64,000 bases of DNA from Martelella lutilitoris (GCF_016598595.1 NZ_CP066786.1:3309501-3373500); one strand, 5' to 3'; shown: positions 44,316-53,111, counted from the first letter of the stretch. Notes: generated by a model not told the origin, from the sequence alone. Numbers and translations: made by a program.

Positions 44316-44531
44316 CGCAGACCCTTTGAAATTTATGCGCTGCGGCATTGGCCTTAGTTTGCGTGATAGAGGAGTTGGGCCGAAATGGCTGGCGACATTG
44401 CCGGCACGGCACACCGGACACCATGCGCATTTCAGTCACCGGCGGCGAACGGCCCAAGCGGTCATGGCCAGGCGGGCCTGCCGTCCGGGGCGCGCTTCCG
44501 CGAAATCTTGAAGGATGGAGGAGGACATTCC

Positions 44532-45674
44532 ATGAGAAAACTAGCAAGCCTGGCGCTTGGCGTCATCTGCCTTTTCGCAGGCGGGGCGATGGCGCAGGAC
44601 GACACCGTCACCCTGCCGAAGACGCTGGTGTGGACGAGCTTCGACACCGGCAGCCTCGGCTATAACCAGTCTATAGCCGTCGGCAAGGCGCTTGAAGATG
44701 CCTACGGCATCTCGCTTCGCGTTCTGCCGGCGAGCACGGACCTTTCGCGCATCGCGCCTGCCCGGGAAGGCCGCGTACCCTTCGCGCTGGCCGGAAGCGA
44801 CGCCTTTTATGCCTTCGAAGGCGTGCTGAGCTACGCAACGCCCGATCTCGGACCGCAGAAGCTGACGGCCGTGATCCTCGCCGGCGCGGACAACGGCGTC
44901 GCCATGGGCGTCGCCGCCAATCAGGATATCAACAGCATCGCGGACCTGAAGGGCAAGAAGATCGGATGGGTCGTCAGTTCGCCGTCGCTGCAGTCCAATG
45001 TCCGGGCGTTCCTCGCCTTCGGCGGGCTCACTGTCGATGATGTCGAACTTGTCGAGCAGCCGAGCTATGGCGGCGCATGGCAGGCCTTTACCAACGGCCA
45101 GATCGACGCGATGACGGCCGTTACCAGCGGCAGCGGCGTTCTCGAGCAGGCGGCGGCCTCGCCGCAGGGCCTCAAATGGCTGCCAATGCCCTTCTCAGAT
45201 ACCGAAGGCTGGAACCGCCTTCAGGCCGTCAACCCGCATTTCGGCCAGCGCAAGGCGACCGTCGGCGTCGACATCGATGCGGAGCACCCGCTGGAATGCG
45301 CCGGCGTTCCCTATCCGGCGCTGATCACCTACACGGCCTCGCCGGACCTCGTCTACAATGTCACCAAGGCGATCGACCTGCAGGCGCCGGTCTACAGCAA
45401 GATGCAATCCGGCACGTCCGGGTGGGCGGCCGATTCGGAAGTGTTCGACTGGGTCGTGCCGTTCAACGAGGCCGCTGTCAGATATTACAGGGAAGCCGGC
45501 GTCTGGACCGACGAGGACCAGAAGCACAATGACAATCTTGTCGCCCGCGCGAAGGTCCTGCAGGAGGCCTGGAGCAAGATGAATGGCGAGAGCGGCGACG
45601 ATTTCAGCGAAAAGTGGATGAAAGTGCGTGCCGATACGCTCGAAGCGGCCGGTTTTCCGGCCTATTTCAGGTAG
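44532..45674 (+). CDS. TAXI family TRAP transporter solute-binding protein
   Basis: The product is 380 residues from the ATG at 44532 (GGAGGAGG upstream). A Sec signal ends GGAMAQDD. The TAXI fold shows TLVWTSFDTGSLGYNQSIAVGKAL, the DLKGKKIGWVVSSPS lobe hinge and QAFTNGQIDAMTAVTSGS. It captures a periplasmic acid and hands it to the fused permease encoded 6 bp downstream. It resembles longer TAXI proteins of marine and rhizobial bacteria. The ligand is unknown. Confidence 0.88.
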   Translation: MRKLASLALGVICLFAGGAMAQDDTVTLPKTLVWTSFDTGSLGYNQSIAVGKALEDAYGISLRVLPASTDLSRIAPAREGRVPFALAGSDAFYAFEGVLSYATPDLGPQKLTAVILAGADNGVAMGVAANQDINSIADLKGKKIGWVVSSPSLQSNVRAFLAFGGLTVDDVELVEQPSYGGAWQAFTNGQIDAMTAVTSGSGVLEQAAASPQGLKWLPMPFSDTEGWNRLQAVNPHFGQRKATVGVDIDAEHPLECAGVPYPALITYTASPDLVYNVTKAIDLQAPVYSKMQSGTSGWAADSEVFDWVVPFNEAAVRYYREAGVWTDEDQKHNDNLVARAKVLQEAWSKMNGESGDDFSEKWMKVRADTLEAAGFPAYFR

Positions 45675-45680
45675 TCGCGC

Positions 45681-47672
45681 ATGCCGGTCATAGACAACAA
45701 CACGCAGGGAGGCGAGGCGGTTTCAGCCCGCCGCCGCGCCTCATTGACATCGGCCGTCGTGCGCGTCCTGACGGTCCTGCTTCTGCTCCTGGGCATAAAC
45801 CAGACCTTCAACCTCGGGTCGCGCTTTCATATGACCCTGCTGGAGAACCAGTATTTCTACGCGGTGCTGGCGCTCGCGATCCCGATGGTTTTTCTTCTGT
45901 TACCCGGTTTTCGCTCCCCTCGCCCGCAGACGCCGGGCGTGCTCGACTGGGCGCTTGCGGCCATCACATTCGTGACGCTCTGCTATTTCATTTTCCATGC
46001 CTACGACATCGTGCTCCTCGGCTGGGAAATGTCGCCGCCATCCGCCGCCGTCTTTGCCAGCGCGGCTCTCTGGCTGGTCATGCTGGACGCGGGCCGTCGG
46101 GCGGGCGGGCTGATCCTCGGCATGATCGTCCTTTTCTTCTCGACCTATCCGCTGTTTGCCGACAAGCTGCCGGGACCGATCTCGGCCTTCAGTTCCCCGT
46201 TCAGATATGTGGCGGCCTATCACGCGATGAGCCTTGAAAGCATTCTCGGCATCCCGCTGAAGGCCTTCGCGAACCTCGTCTTCGGCTTCGTCGTCTTCGG
46301 CGCGGCGCTTGAACATACCGGCGCCGGGCGTTTCTTCATCAACCTCGCCTTCGCGCTTCTCGGGCATGTGCGCGGCGGTCCGGCCAAGGTTGCAATCCTT
46401 TCCAGCGGCCTGATGGGGTCGCTGAGCGGCAGCGTGGTCACCAATGTGCTGACGACCGGCGTGATGACCATTCCGGCCATGCGCAAGGTCGGCATGAAGG
46501 ACACGGTCGCCGCGGGCATCGAGACCTGTGCCTCGACCGGCGGCGTGCTGATGCCCCCGGTGATGGGCGCGGCCGCCTTCGTCATGGCGGATTTTCTGCA
46601 GGTGCCCTATGCGACGATCGCCCTTGCCGCCGCCATTCCCGCCGCGCTCTATTTCTTCGGCCTTTTCATCCAGATCGACGCGCGCGCCGCGCGCGAGGGT
46701 CTGAGCGGGCTTTCCGCCGAAGAACTGCCGGACCTGAAACAGACGCTCAAGGAAGGCTGGCACCATGTCTTCGCCTTCGCGCTGCTGACGGTCATGCTGC
46801 TCGTTCTGAAAAACGAACAATACGCGCCGTTCTATGCGACGGCGGCGCTTCTGGCCGTGAACCAGATCGTCTCCAGGTCCGATCGCTGGGGACGCAAGGA
46901 ACTGCTGCATTTCATCGACAGCCTCGGGCGTCTCTTCGCCACGCTCGCAGCAACGCTTGCCGCCGTCGGCATGATCGTCGGCGGGTTGTCGATGACCGGG
47001 CTTGCCGGAACGCTCGTCAACGACCTTCTGAGCATTGCCGGCGATTCGCCCCTGCTTCTGCTCATCATGGGCGCGCTGACCAGCCTTGTCCTCGGCACGG
47101 GCATGACAGCGACGGCCTGTTACATCTTTCTGGCCGTGATGCTGGCCCCGGCGCTCATCCAGGTCGGGTTCGACCCGATGGCCTCGCATCTTTTCATCTT
47201 CTACTGGGGCATGCTGTCCTTCATCACGCCGCCGGTGGCGCTCGGCGCCTTCGCCGCCGCCTCGGTTGCCAAGACCCCGCCGATGCGCACCGGTTTCGAA
47301 GCGATGAAGATCGGCAGCATCGTCTATTTCATCCCGTTCTTCTTCGTGTTCGATCCGGCGCTGATCGGGCACGCGGGCTGGCAGAGCATCCTTCTCTCCT
47401 CGGGCCTTGCCCTTTTCGGCGTGTGGATGTTCGCAAGCGGCGTCCAGGGCTACATCATGGGCATCGGTCCGGTCTTTTCCGACCGTCCCTATGTCTGGGT
47501 GCTGCGGCTTCCGCTGCTTGTCGGCGCGGTGCTGATCGCGCTTCCGGGCGAAGCCGTTCCGGGGTTCGGCGATCTGGAGCTTCTGGCTGCCGGGCTGGCG
47601 ATCATGGCGCCGGTCATCATCGCCGCCTTCATCCTCAACCGGCGCGGTCTCGGAAGGGTCCGGCCGGCCTGA
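45681..47672 (+). CDS. TRAP transporter fused permease (DctQ-DctM fusion)
   Basis: The product is 663 residues, the normal size for the TAXI-type fused permease. The first about 170 residues hold four helices equivalent to the small DctQ subunit; the rest is a DctM-like domain with LMGSLSGSVVTNVLTTGVMTIPAM, CASTGGVLMPPVMGAAAFVMAD and FITPPVALGAFAAASVA. It moves the TAXI-bound solute inward using an ion gradient. It is followed by a gap containing a strong hairpin and then the convergent tctA gene. Confidence 0.92.
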   Translation: MPVIDNNTQGGEAVSARRRASLTSAVVRVLTVLLLLLGINQTFNLGSRFHMTLLENQYFYAVLALAIPMVFLLLPGFRSPRPQTPGVLDWALAAITFVTLCYFIFHAYDIVLLGWEMSPPSAAVFASAALWLVMLDAGRRAGGLILGMIVLFFSTYPLFADKLPGPISAFSSPFRYVAAYHAMSLESILGIPLKAFANLVFGFVVFGAALEHTGAGRFFINLAFALLGHVRGGPAKVAILSSGLMGSLSGSVVTNVLTTGVMTIPAMRKVGMKDTVAAGIETCASTGGVLMPPVMGAAAFVMADFLQVPYATIALAAAIPAALYFFGLFIQIDARAAREGLSGLSAEELPDLKQTLKEGWHHVFAFALLTVMLLVLKNEQYAPFYATAALLAVNQIVSRSDRWGRKELLHFIDSLGRLFATLAATLAAVGMIVGGLSMTGLAGTLVNDLLSIAGDSPLLLLIMGALTSLVLGTGMTATACYIFLAVMLAPALIQVGFDPMASHLFIFYWGMLSFITPPVALGAFAAASVAKTPPMRTGFEAMKIGSIVYFIPFFFVFDPALIGHAGWQSILLSSGLALFGVWMFASGVQGYIMGIGPVFSDRPYVWVLRLPLLVGAVLIALPGEAVPGFGDLELLAAGLAIMAPVIIAAFILNRRGLGRVRPA

Positions 47673-47824
47673 ACCCGCCCCGGCACGCATGGACAGGTCG
47701 GAGCCGTGCAGATGATCTCCGGATCACCTGCGCGGCTTTCTTCTTCGGCGTGACATGATGCGCAATGCGAATGACCATCACCATCGCTCCCGGTCCGGCG
47801 CAGACACACGCGGCCGAAACGCGA

Positions 47825-47856
47825 ATGCGCCCGGGGAGGAACTCCGCCGGGCGCAT
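47825..47856. terminator. Long bidirectional hairpin between convergent TRAP and TctA genes
   Basis: ATGCGCCCGG (47825-47834) pairs perfectly with CCGGGCGCAT (47847-47856), and the interior continues as GGAG-GAA-CTCC with one bulged G, giving a roughly 14-bp stem and a 3-nt loop. It lies 31 bp from the tctA stop, so it can block transcription from both sides. There is no U-run. The rest of 47673-47886 shows no gene. Confidence 0.65.
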
Positions 47857-47886
47857 CGAAACGTCCTTGAGCGAGGATCGGAGCGC

Positions 47887-49407
47887 TCAGTCCTCCACCG
47901 GCTCGGGATCCTTGTTCTTCCGCTTTCTCGGACCGAGAAAGACGATAGAGACGACCGACAGCGCCAGAAGGACGAGCGCGATCGGATGCTGCAGCACGAT
48001 CCAGGGATCGCCCCGGCTGATCAGGATCGACTGGACCAGTTTCGATTCCAGCTCCGGCGTCAGCACATAGCCGATGATGAAGGCGACCACGGAAAAGCCG
48101 AACTGCTGCATGAAATAGCCCATCACGCCGAAGGCCAGCATGATGTAGATGCCGAACATGCCGCCCGTGGTGACGTAGGCGCCGGTGGTGCAGAGCAGCA
48201 GGGCCGTCGGATAGACCACGGAGTTGGGCGCCGCGATCGCCAGCGACCAGATGCGCATGCCGATCTGGCCGACGCCGAGATTGCAGAAATTGGCAATCAG
48301 CATGGCGCCGAAGAGCCCGTAGATCAACCTTCCCTGCTCCTCGAACAGAAGCGGACCGGGCTGCACGCCGTGGATGATGAAGGCGCTGACAAGGAGGGCG
48401 GCGGCGATATTGCCGGGAATGCCGAGCGTCAGCAGCGGAATGAGATTGGCGCCGACGACCGCCGAATTGGCCGCCTCCGAAGCCGCGATGCCGCGCGGGT
48501 CACCCTTGCCGAAACTCTCCGGATCCTTCGCCTGCTGCTTGGTGACCGAGTAGGACAGAAAGCCGGCCGTTGCAGAGCCGAGCCCCGGAATGGCGCCAAT
48601 GACCGTGCCGATCGCCCAGGCGCGGATCGCCACATATTTGTTGGCCAGAAGCTCGCTCAGCGTCACGCCCTTGTCTTCCGGATTGTCCGAGCGTACGCGG
48701 ATCGGCGAGGCGGTGCGCGTGGCGCGCGTGGTGGCTGCGATCTGGCGGAAGATTTCCGAAACGGCGAGAAGCCCGATCGACATCGCCGTCAGCGGCAGGC
48801 CGTCATAGAGATCGAGCATGCCGAAGGTGAAGCGCGGTGTGCCCATGGCCGGATCAATGCCGACCGAGGCGAACAGAAAACCGAGCGCCGCCGCCATCAG
48901 CCCCTTGGTCATCGAAGTGCCGACCAGGCCCGTGATGACCGTGAAGGCGAGGATCATCAGTGCGGTGATCTCGATCGGCCCCATGCGCAGCGCCACAAGG
49001 GCGAGCGGCGCCGAGATCGTGATCAGCACGATGTCGCTCGAAAGATCGCCGAAGACGGAATAGTAGAGCGCGTATTTCATCGCCTTCATCGGCTTGCCCT
49101 TTTTGGCCATGGGGTGGCCGTCAAGCGCGGTCGCCGCTGACTCGGGCGTGCCGGGCGTGTTGATCAGGATCGCCGGGATGGCGCCACCCACCGTTCCGCC
49201 CTTGTTGACGCTGATCAGAAAGGCAAGCGCCGTGAGCGTATCGAGCGTGTAGGTCAGCGGAATGGCAATCGCCAGCGCCATCAGCAGCGTCATGCCGGGA
49301 ATTGCCCCGACGATCTGGCCGACGGCCACGCCGAGGATGATGTAGAGCAGGTTGGTGAGGGTCAGGGCGTCGGTCAGCCCGCCGATAATCGTGGTCAAGT
49401 CAGGCAT
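47887..49407 (-). CDS. tctA: Tripartite tricarboxylate transporter large permease TctA
   Basis: The product is 506 residues, as expected for TctA. Early segments LYIILGVAVGQIVGAIPGMTLLMALAIAIPLTY and GGTVGGAIPAILINTPGTPESAATALDG are the family signature. There are about 12 membrane helices and a basic C-terminal tail. With TctB it imports the carboxylate bound by TctC. It is the last gene of the tctCBA set, 10 bp after tctB. Confidence 0.93.
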   Translation of the reverse strand: MPDLTTIIGGLTDALTLTNLLYIILGVAVGQIVGAIPGMTLLMALAIAIPLTYTLDTLTALAFLISVNKGGTVGGAIPAILINTPGTPESAATALDGHPMAKKGKPMKAMKYALYYSVFGDLSSDIVLITISAPLALVALRMGPIEITALMILAFTVITGLVGTSMTKGLMAAALGFLFASVGIDPAMGTPRFTFGMLDLYDGLPLTAMSIGLLAVSEIFRQIAATTRATRTASPIRVRSDNPEDKGVTLSELLANKYVAIRAWAIGTVIGAIPGLGSATAGFLSYSVTKQQAKDPESFGKGDPRGIAASEAANSAVVGANLIPLLTLGIPGNIAAALLVSAFIIHGVQPGPLLFEEQGRLIYGLFGAMLIANFCNLGVGQIGMRIWSLAIAAPNSVVYPTALLLCTTGAYVTTGGMFGIYIMLAFGVMGYFMQQFGFSVVAFIIGYVLTPELESKLVQSILISRGDPWIVLQHPIALVLLALSVVSIVFLGPRKRKNKDPEPVED

Positions 49408-49417
49408 AGCATTGCTT

Positions 49418-49846
49418 TCAGAAGGGCAGCGATGGCAATGGACGACCCATCACGATCACGAAAACGAACCACGTTCCTGCCGGAACCAGCACAATTGTCG
49501 TGGCCAGCCACATATACCGGCGCTCGAACATGAAGGCGCATACGGCCGCCATCAGCGCAATTGCCGACGGGAGAAAACCCGCAAGCGGCATGACGAAGGC
49601 GGCCGCGAGCACCAGGGCCGCGAGAGCCGCGAGACGCGCGAACTCATACCAGCTGAAATTTGTCGGCTGCGCCCTGGCGAGAAGCTGGACAAGGCCGAGA
49701 AAAATGAACAGCCATGCCGCAATCTTCGGAAACAGCGAGGGATCAATCGGCCCCGGCTGGCTCGTGACCTGCAACGGAATCAGGAAAAAAAGGAGGAAGC
49801 CGCCGAAAACGATGCTGGCTCCCCCGATCAGGCGTTCAAAATACAT
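49418..49846 (-). CDS. tctB: Tripartite tricarboxylate transporter small permease TctB
   Basis: The product is 142 residues with about four membrane helices (LIGGASIVFGGFLLFFLIPL, FPKIAAWLFIFLGLVQLL). The size and the N-terminal pattern fit TctB. It is separated from tctC by an 80-bp gap holding a shortened RIME-like element (copy D) and sits 10 bp before tctA. Confidence 0.85.
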   Translation of the reverse strand: MYFERLIGGASIVFGGFLLFFLIPLQVTSQPGPIDPSLFPKIAAWLFIFLGLVQLLARAQPTNFSWYEFARLAALAALVLAAAFVMPLAGFLPSAIALMAAVCAFMFERRYMWLATTIVLVPAGTWFVFVIVMGRPLPSLPF

Positions 49847-49865
49847 TGAACAGCGTCCCTTTTTG

Positions 49866-49925
49866 CTAGCGCATCAATAGGTTAGAGCATCCTTTGTGCG
49901 GCCGAATGGACGCACGGCGCTCCAG
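49866..49925 (-). repeat. RIME-like repeat, copy D, lacking the second palindrome
   Basis: Read on the minus strand it runs TGGAGCGCCGTGCGTCC, an ATTC loop, the right arm with AAAGGA, then CTCTAACCTATTGATGCGCT and AG. The part equivalent to the second palindrome is missing; the ends TATTGA and TGCGCTAG are joined directly. It begins 2 bp after the tctC stop codon, inside the tctCBA operon, where it may cause partial termination or stabilise tctC mRNA. Confidence 0.75.
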
Positions 49926-49926
49926 G

Positions 49927-50883
49927 TTACTTGCCGAGATACGCCTTGTAGAACTGGGCGCTTTTCGCGATCTTGTCAGTAGTTCCCTTGGGACCCAGGT
50001 TCAGCGGCTCGTTCTCGAGACGCGTCATCAGTTCGCCGTAGCCATCGGAATTGACGGCCTCGTCCAGCGCTTCTTCCAGGCAGGTCTTGATCGCCGGATC
50101 AACGCCCTTGGGCACCATGAAGATCGTCTGTCCCTCGATCGTCGCGTCAAGCCCGCCCTCGATCAGGGTCGGGGAGTCCGGTGCATAGGGCGTGCGGGCA
50201 TCGGTCAGCGACGCGAGTTGGTTCATCGCCCCGGCCTTTATCTGCTGGACATGCTGGGTGCCCTGGGTGGTGGCGTCCACATGGCCGCCAAGCGCGGACT
50301 GCAGCGCATCCGCCGCACCCTTGCTCGGAACCGCGATCAGGTTGACGTCGTAATGCTTGGCCAGCTGGTCGACCAGGATTTCCTGGCTCTTGCCGCCGAC
50401 GGAAATCGTCGCGCCGTTATTGTCTTTTGCGAAGGCGATGAATTCGTCCAGCGTCTGGTAGGGGCGGTCGACGAGCGAGACCAGACCGTAATTGATCTGC
50501 ATCGCCGTGCCCAGATAGTCGAAACTTTCGTAGGTATAGGGTGTGTCCGAATTCTCGTAAGGGTTGAGCGCCACCGTGCCCGTGGCCGCCACGCCGACGG
50601 AATAGCCGTCGGGCTTCATGTTCATGAGCGTCGCCGACATCACGCCGCCGCCGGCGCCCGGCTTGTTGTCGACAATAACGGTCCAGCCCTGCTGCGCCTC
50701 CAGCTCGGCAGCGATGGAGCGGGCAATCGCATCCGAGCCGCCGCCCGCGCCGTAGCCGACGAGCATCTGGATCGGCTTTGCGGGATAGCCGTCCGGGCAG
50801 TTCGCGGCGAAGGCGGCGAATGGCGATACCGCTACCGACAGCCCCAGGGCGGTCGTTCCAAGAATGATATCTGCTGTTTTCAT
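49927..50883 (-). CDS. tctC: Tripartite tricarboxylate transporter substrate-binding protein TctC (Bug family)
   Basis: The product is 318 residues from the ATG at 50883, which has GGAGGAAAAC directly upstream; the longer ORF to 51018 is not supported. A Sec signal ends FAAFAANC. The Bug-family start YPAKPIQMLVGYGAGGGSDAIARSIA and the GKPGAG-like DNKPGAGGGVM motif are clear. It binds a carboxylate in the periplasm. A perfect TTTCG-N5-CGAAA palindrome lies 113-127 bp upstream. Confidence 0.93.
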   Translation of the reverse strand: MKTADIILGTTALGLSVAVSPFAAFAANCPDGYPAKPIQMLVGYGAGGGSDAIARSIAAELEAQQGWTVIVDNKPGAGGGVMSATLMNMKPDGYSVGVAATGTVALNPYENSDTPYTYESFDYLGTAMQINYGLVSLVDRPYQTLDEFIAFAKDNNGATISVGGKSQEILVDQLAKHYDVNLIAVPSKGAADALQSALGGHVDATTQGTQHVQQIKAGAMNQLASLTDARTPYAPDSPTLIEGGLDATIEGQTIFMVPKGVDPAIKTCLEEALDEAVNSDGYGELMTRLENEPLNLGPKGTTDKIAKSAQFYKAYLGK

Positions 50884-50995
50884 GTTTTCCTCCAAAACAC
50901 GCGAACCGTACCGTCTCCCTCGTGGCGGTTCGCTCTTCTCCCGATAGCCTTGCCTAGCAACCGCGACCTGAGATGGAAACGGCGCGCGGAGTCCG

Positions 50996-51010
50996 TTTCG
51001 CCTGACGAAA
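50996..51010. promoter_or_regulatory. Palindromic operator candidate TTTCG-N5-CGAAA upstream of tctC
   Basis: An exact 5-5-5 palindrome (TTTCG CCTGA CGAAA) in the 131-bp gap between the alpha/beta hydrolase stop and tctC. It shares both arms with the sites at 563 and 44301, linking the TTT transporter to the IclR-controlled island. Confidence 0.55.
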
Positions 51011-51014
51011 TACC

Positions 51015-52016
51015 TCACCGCGCCAGAAATGCCTCCATTTCCGCAAGCATAGCATCGCGCCCGTGCTCGGGCCGGTCGAAAAGGATGTAATGCGTGGTGC
51101 CGCCCGGCTCCCAGTAAAACACCTCCCCGGCATTGATCAGGTCGCCGACGAGGGCATCCATATCGTCCTTCTGGCTGAGCGTATCGAATTCCGGCCGGAC
51201 GATCATGACCCGCGCATAGACCTGGTTAGCGTTGACGAGCCTATGGCCAATGCCCATCAGGAAAAGGTCCTCGAGCATGCCGTTGGGGCTGCGATAGGTT
51301 GGGGGATCGCGGTCCCTCGCCGTCGGATCGCCGTCGATCAGGGCCTGTTCGAAGGCCCTGACGATCGCCGGATCGCGCCAGGCGGCTTTGTCCTCGATCG
51401 GGATCTGCCGGTCCCAGTCGCGGGTCAGCATGTCGACCGCGTTGAAGGTGTAGTTGCCGAAATGCGGCCGGTTGAAATGGCCCGGTCGCGCCGGATCCTC
51501 CCATTGCGAGCCGTGGCAGAATTTCGGATGCCCGCCGGCGGCGCCGTAGACCATGTTGTAGAGAACGAGGTGGCTCGCCTTTTCCGGCCACAGAGCGGCA
51601 AAGGCCATGACGCAGGTGCCGCCGACGCCCCAGCCGAACAGGCCGACCGAGGAAAAGCCCGATACCGCGCAAAGGTGGTCGACCGCCGCCTCCAGATCGC
51701 GGACGATCTCGAGCGTGCGCACAAGCGGCTTCGTCGGCGTCGGCGGCAGGTCCATCTCCGCCGGACGCTCGGACCGGCCGAAGCCGCGCGCATCGACGAT
51801 GTAGCAGCGATGGCCGCGCGCGGCGAGATCGGCGGCAAGCGAACCGTGCGGGACATCGAGATCATATTCAGAAAGCCCGGGAATGCGGGTCCCGTGCATC
51901 AGGATCATCGGGCGCGCCGGCGTGCCTGCTGCCGCATCGAACACCTCTCGGATCGCAATGCGCACGCCATCGCGCGTCTTCAGAAAAAAATCCCTGCGCC
52001 TGATCGTCCCGGACAT
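51015..52016 (-). CDS. Alpha/beta hydrolase-fold protein lacking the nucleophile serine
   Basis: The product is 333 residues from the ATG at 52016, with AAGGAGAGG upstream; the longer ORF start is not supported. The fold is clear (PMILMHGTRIPGLSEYDLDVP oxyanion region, CYIVDARGFGRSERP, and a late His in GGTTHYIL or EHGRD). At the nucleophile elbow the sequence is LFGWGVGGTC, with Gly where the usual G-x-S-x-G has Ser; the codon is GGC, one base from the Ser codon AGC. It may be inactive, use another nucleophile, or act in binding. It lies between the lacI-type gene and tctC. Confidence 0.85.
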   Translation of the reverse strand: MSGTIRRRDFFLKTRDGVRIAIREVFDAAAGTPARPMILMHGTRIPGLSEYDLDVPHGSLAADLAARGHRCYIVDARGFGRSERPAEMDLPPTPTKPLVRTLEIVRDLEAAVDHLCAVSGFSSVGLFGWGVGGTCVMAFAALWPEKASHLVLYNMVYGAAGGHPKFCHGSQWEDPARPGHFNRPHFGNYTFNAVDMLTRDWDRQIPIEDKAAWRDPAIVRAFEQALIDGDPTARDRDPPTYRSPNGMLEDLFLMGIGHRLVNANQVYARVMIVRPEFDTLSQKDDMDALVGDLINAGEVFYWEPGGTTHYILFDRPEHGRDAMLAEMEAFLAR

Positions 52017-52096
52017 GCCTTTTCCTCTCCTTGAAATGCGGGTGCGACCCTGTCTAGCGGGCGCGGAGCCTGCTCCGCACCTTTCAAGACACGGCG

Positions 52097-52111
52097 TTTC
52101 GCCAGCCGGAA
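52097..52111. promoter_or_regulatory. Operator candidate TTTCG-N5-CGGAA upstream of the alpha/beta hydrolase gene
   Basis: TTTCG CCAGC CGGAA in the 120-bp gap after the LacI gene, 81-95 bp upstream of the hydrolase start. It is nearly identical to the site at 35367 (TTTCG CCTGC CGGAA), including the spacer. Confidence 0.5.
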
Positions 52112-52136
52112 ACAGGCGCACGGCCTGCCGGAACCG

Positions 52137-53111
52137 TCAGGCGGGAGCCGGCCCGGTCGACTGCCGCTCGATGATGCGGCAGGGAACATGCAGACGCAGA
52201 GGACAGTCGGGAAAATCCTGGTTGGTGATGCGCTGGTGCAGGACCCGTGTTGCCATCCTGCCGATGTCGACGCCCGGCACCTTCACCGTGGTCAGTTGCG
52301 GCAGGATCTGCTGGGCAGCGGAGTAGTCGCCGAAGCCGACCACGGACGCATCACGCGGGATCCGGTAGCCGCGCGCCAGAAGCTCGGAGATCACCGTCAG
52401 CGCCAGACCGTCATGGGCGCAGAAAAAGGCGGTCGGCTTTTCATCCGCCGCCGCCAGCCGGTCGAAGGCCTCTCCGAAATCCCGCCCCTCTTCCGTAATG
52501 AGGTCATGCAGAACGACGCCGGGCTCGCGTTCGCAGACCTCGCGCAATCCGTAAAGCCGTTCCATGCGTCCCCTATAGCTCGGATCGCCGTGAACATAGA
52601 TGATCCGGCGATGCCCGAGCTTCAGGAGAAAACGGCCGACGGCGGAACCGGCCTCATGGTCGGTCGCGCCGACCTGATCGACAGGCTCCAGCGGCTCCAG
52701 CCAGCTGTTGCGCACGATCGGAATGTCGGCATGATGCAATCGTTTGAGGTTCTCCTGGCTGTGCAGCCCGACAATCAGAATGCCGCTGCACTCCTCCGCC
52801 AGCGCCTCGAGTTCCATGCCGTTGCGCGTGCTGCGAATGCGCAGGGCATAGCCAAGCAACTGGGCCTCGCGCTGGACGCCGTTCTGGATCTGCATATGGA
52901 GTTCGGTGTTGGTGATATCGTTATCATCGAAGACGACGCCGAGCACGCGGCTGCTGGACGCGGTCTTGCGGTAGCCGAGGCGCACGGCCGTCTCGTTGAC
53001 CTTCAGCCGCGTGGCCTCGCTGACGCCGCTCTTGCCCGAAAGCGCGCGCGACACCGCGAATTTCGAAAGTCCGGTTTCATCGGCGATGGTCTGGATCGTT
53101 ACGCGCGACAC
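52137..53111 (-). CDS. LacI family transcriptional regulator
   Basis: The product is 324 residues. The N-terminal HTH (VTIQTIADETGLSKFAVSRALSGKSGVSEATR) and hinge (VRLGYRKT) are followed by a periplasmic-binding-protein-like effector domain. The Pro/Ala-rich C-terminus is short. It is divergent from the ABC operon starting at 53272, whose sugar ligand is the probable effector. The shared gap has a TAACGCTTTA stretch (53187-53196) that could be a degenerate LacI half-palindrome, but it is not convincing. Confidence 0.9.
   Translation of the reverse strand: MSRVTIQTIADETGLSKFAVSRALSGKSGVSEATRLKVNETAVRLGYRKTASSSRVLGVVFDDNDITNTELHMQIQNGVQREAQLLGYALRIRSTRNGMELEALAEECSGILIVGLHSQENLKRLHHADIPIVRNSWLEPLEPVDQVGATDHEAGSAVGRFLLKLGHRRIIYVHGDPSYRGRMERLYGLREVCEREPGVVLHDLITEEGRDFGEAFDRLAAADEKPTAFFCAHDGLALTVISELLARGYRIPRDASVVGFGDYSAAQQILPQLTTVKVPGVDIGRMATRVLHQRITNQDFPDCPLRLHVPCRIIERQSTGPAPA

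Noticed and set aside
45900..47690. Minus-strand ORF of 596 codons opposite the TRAP fused permease
   Set aside because: Product is Arg/Glu/His-rich and hydrophilic, the usual antisense image of a membrane-protein gene.
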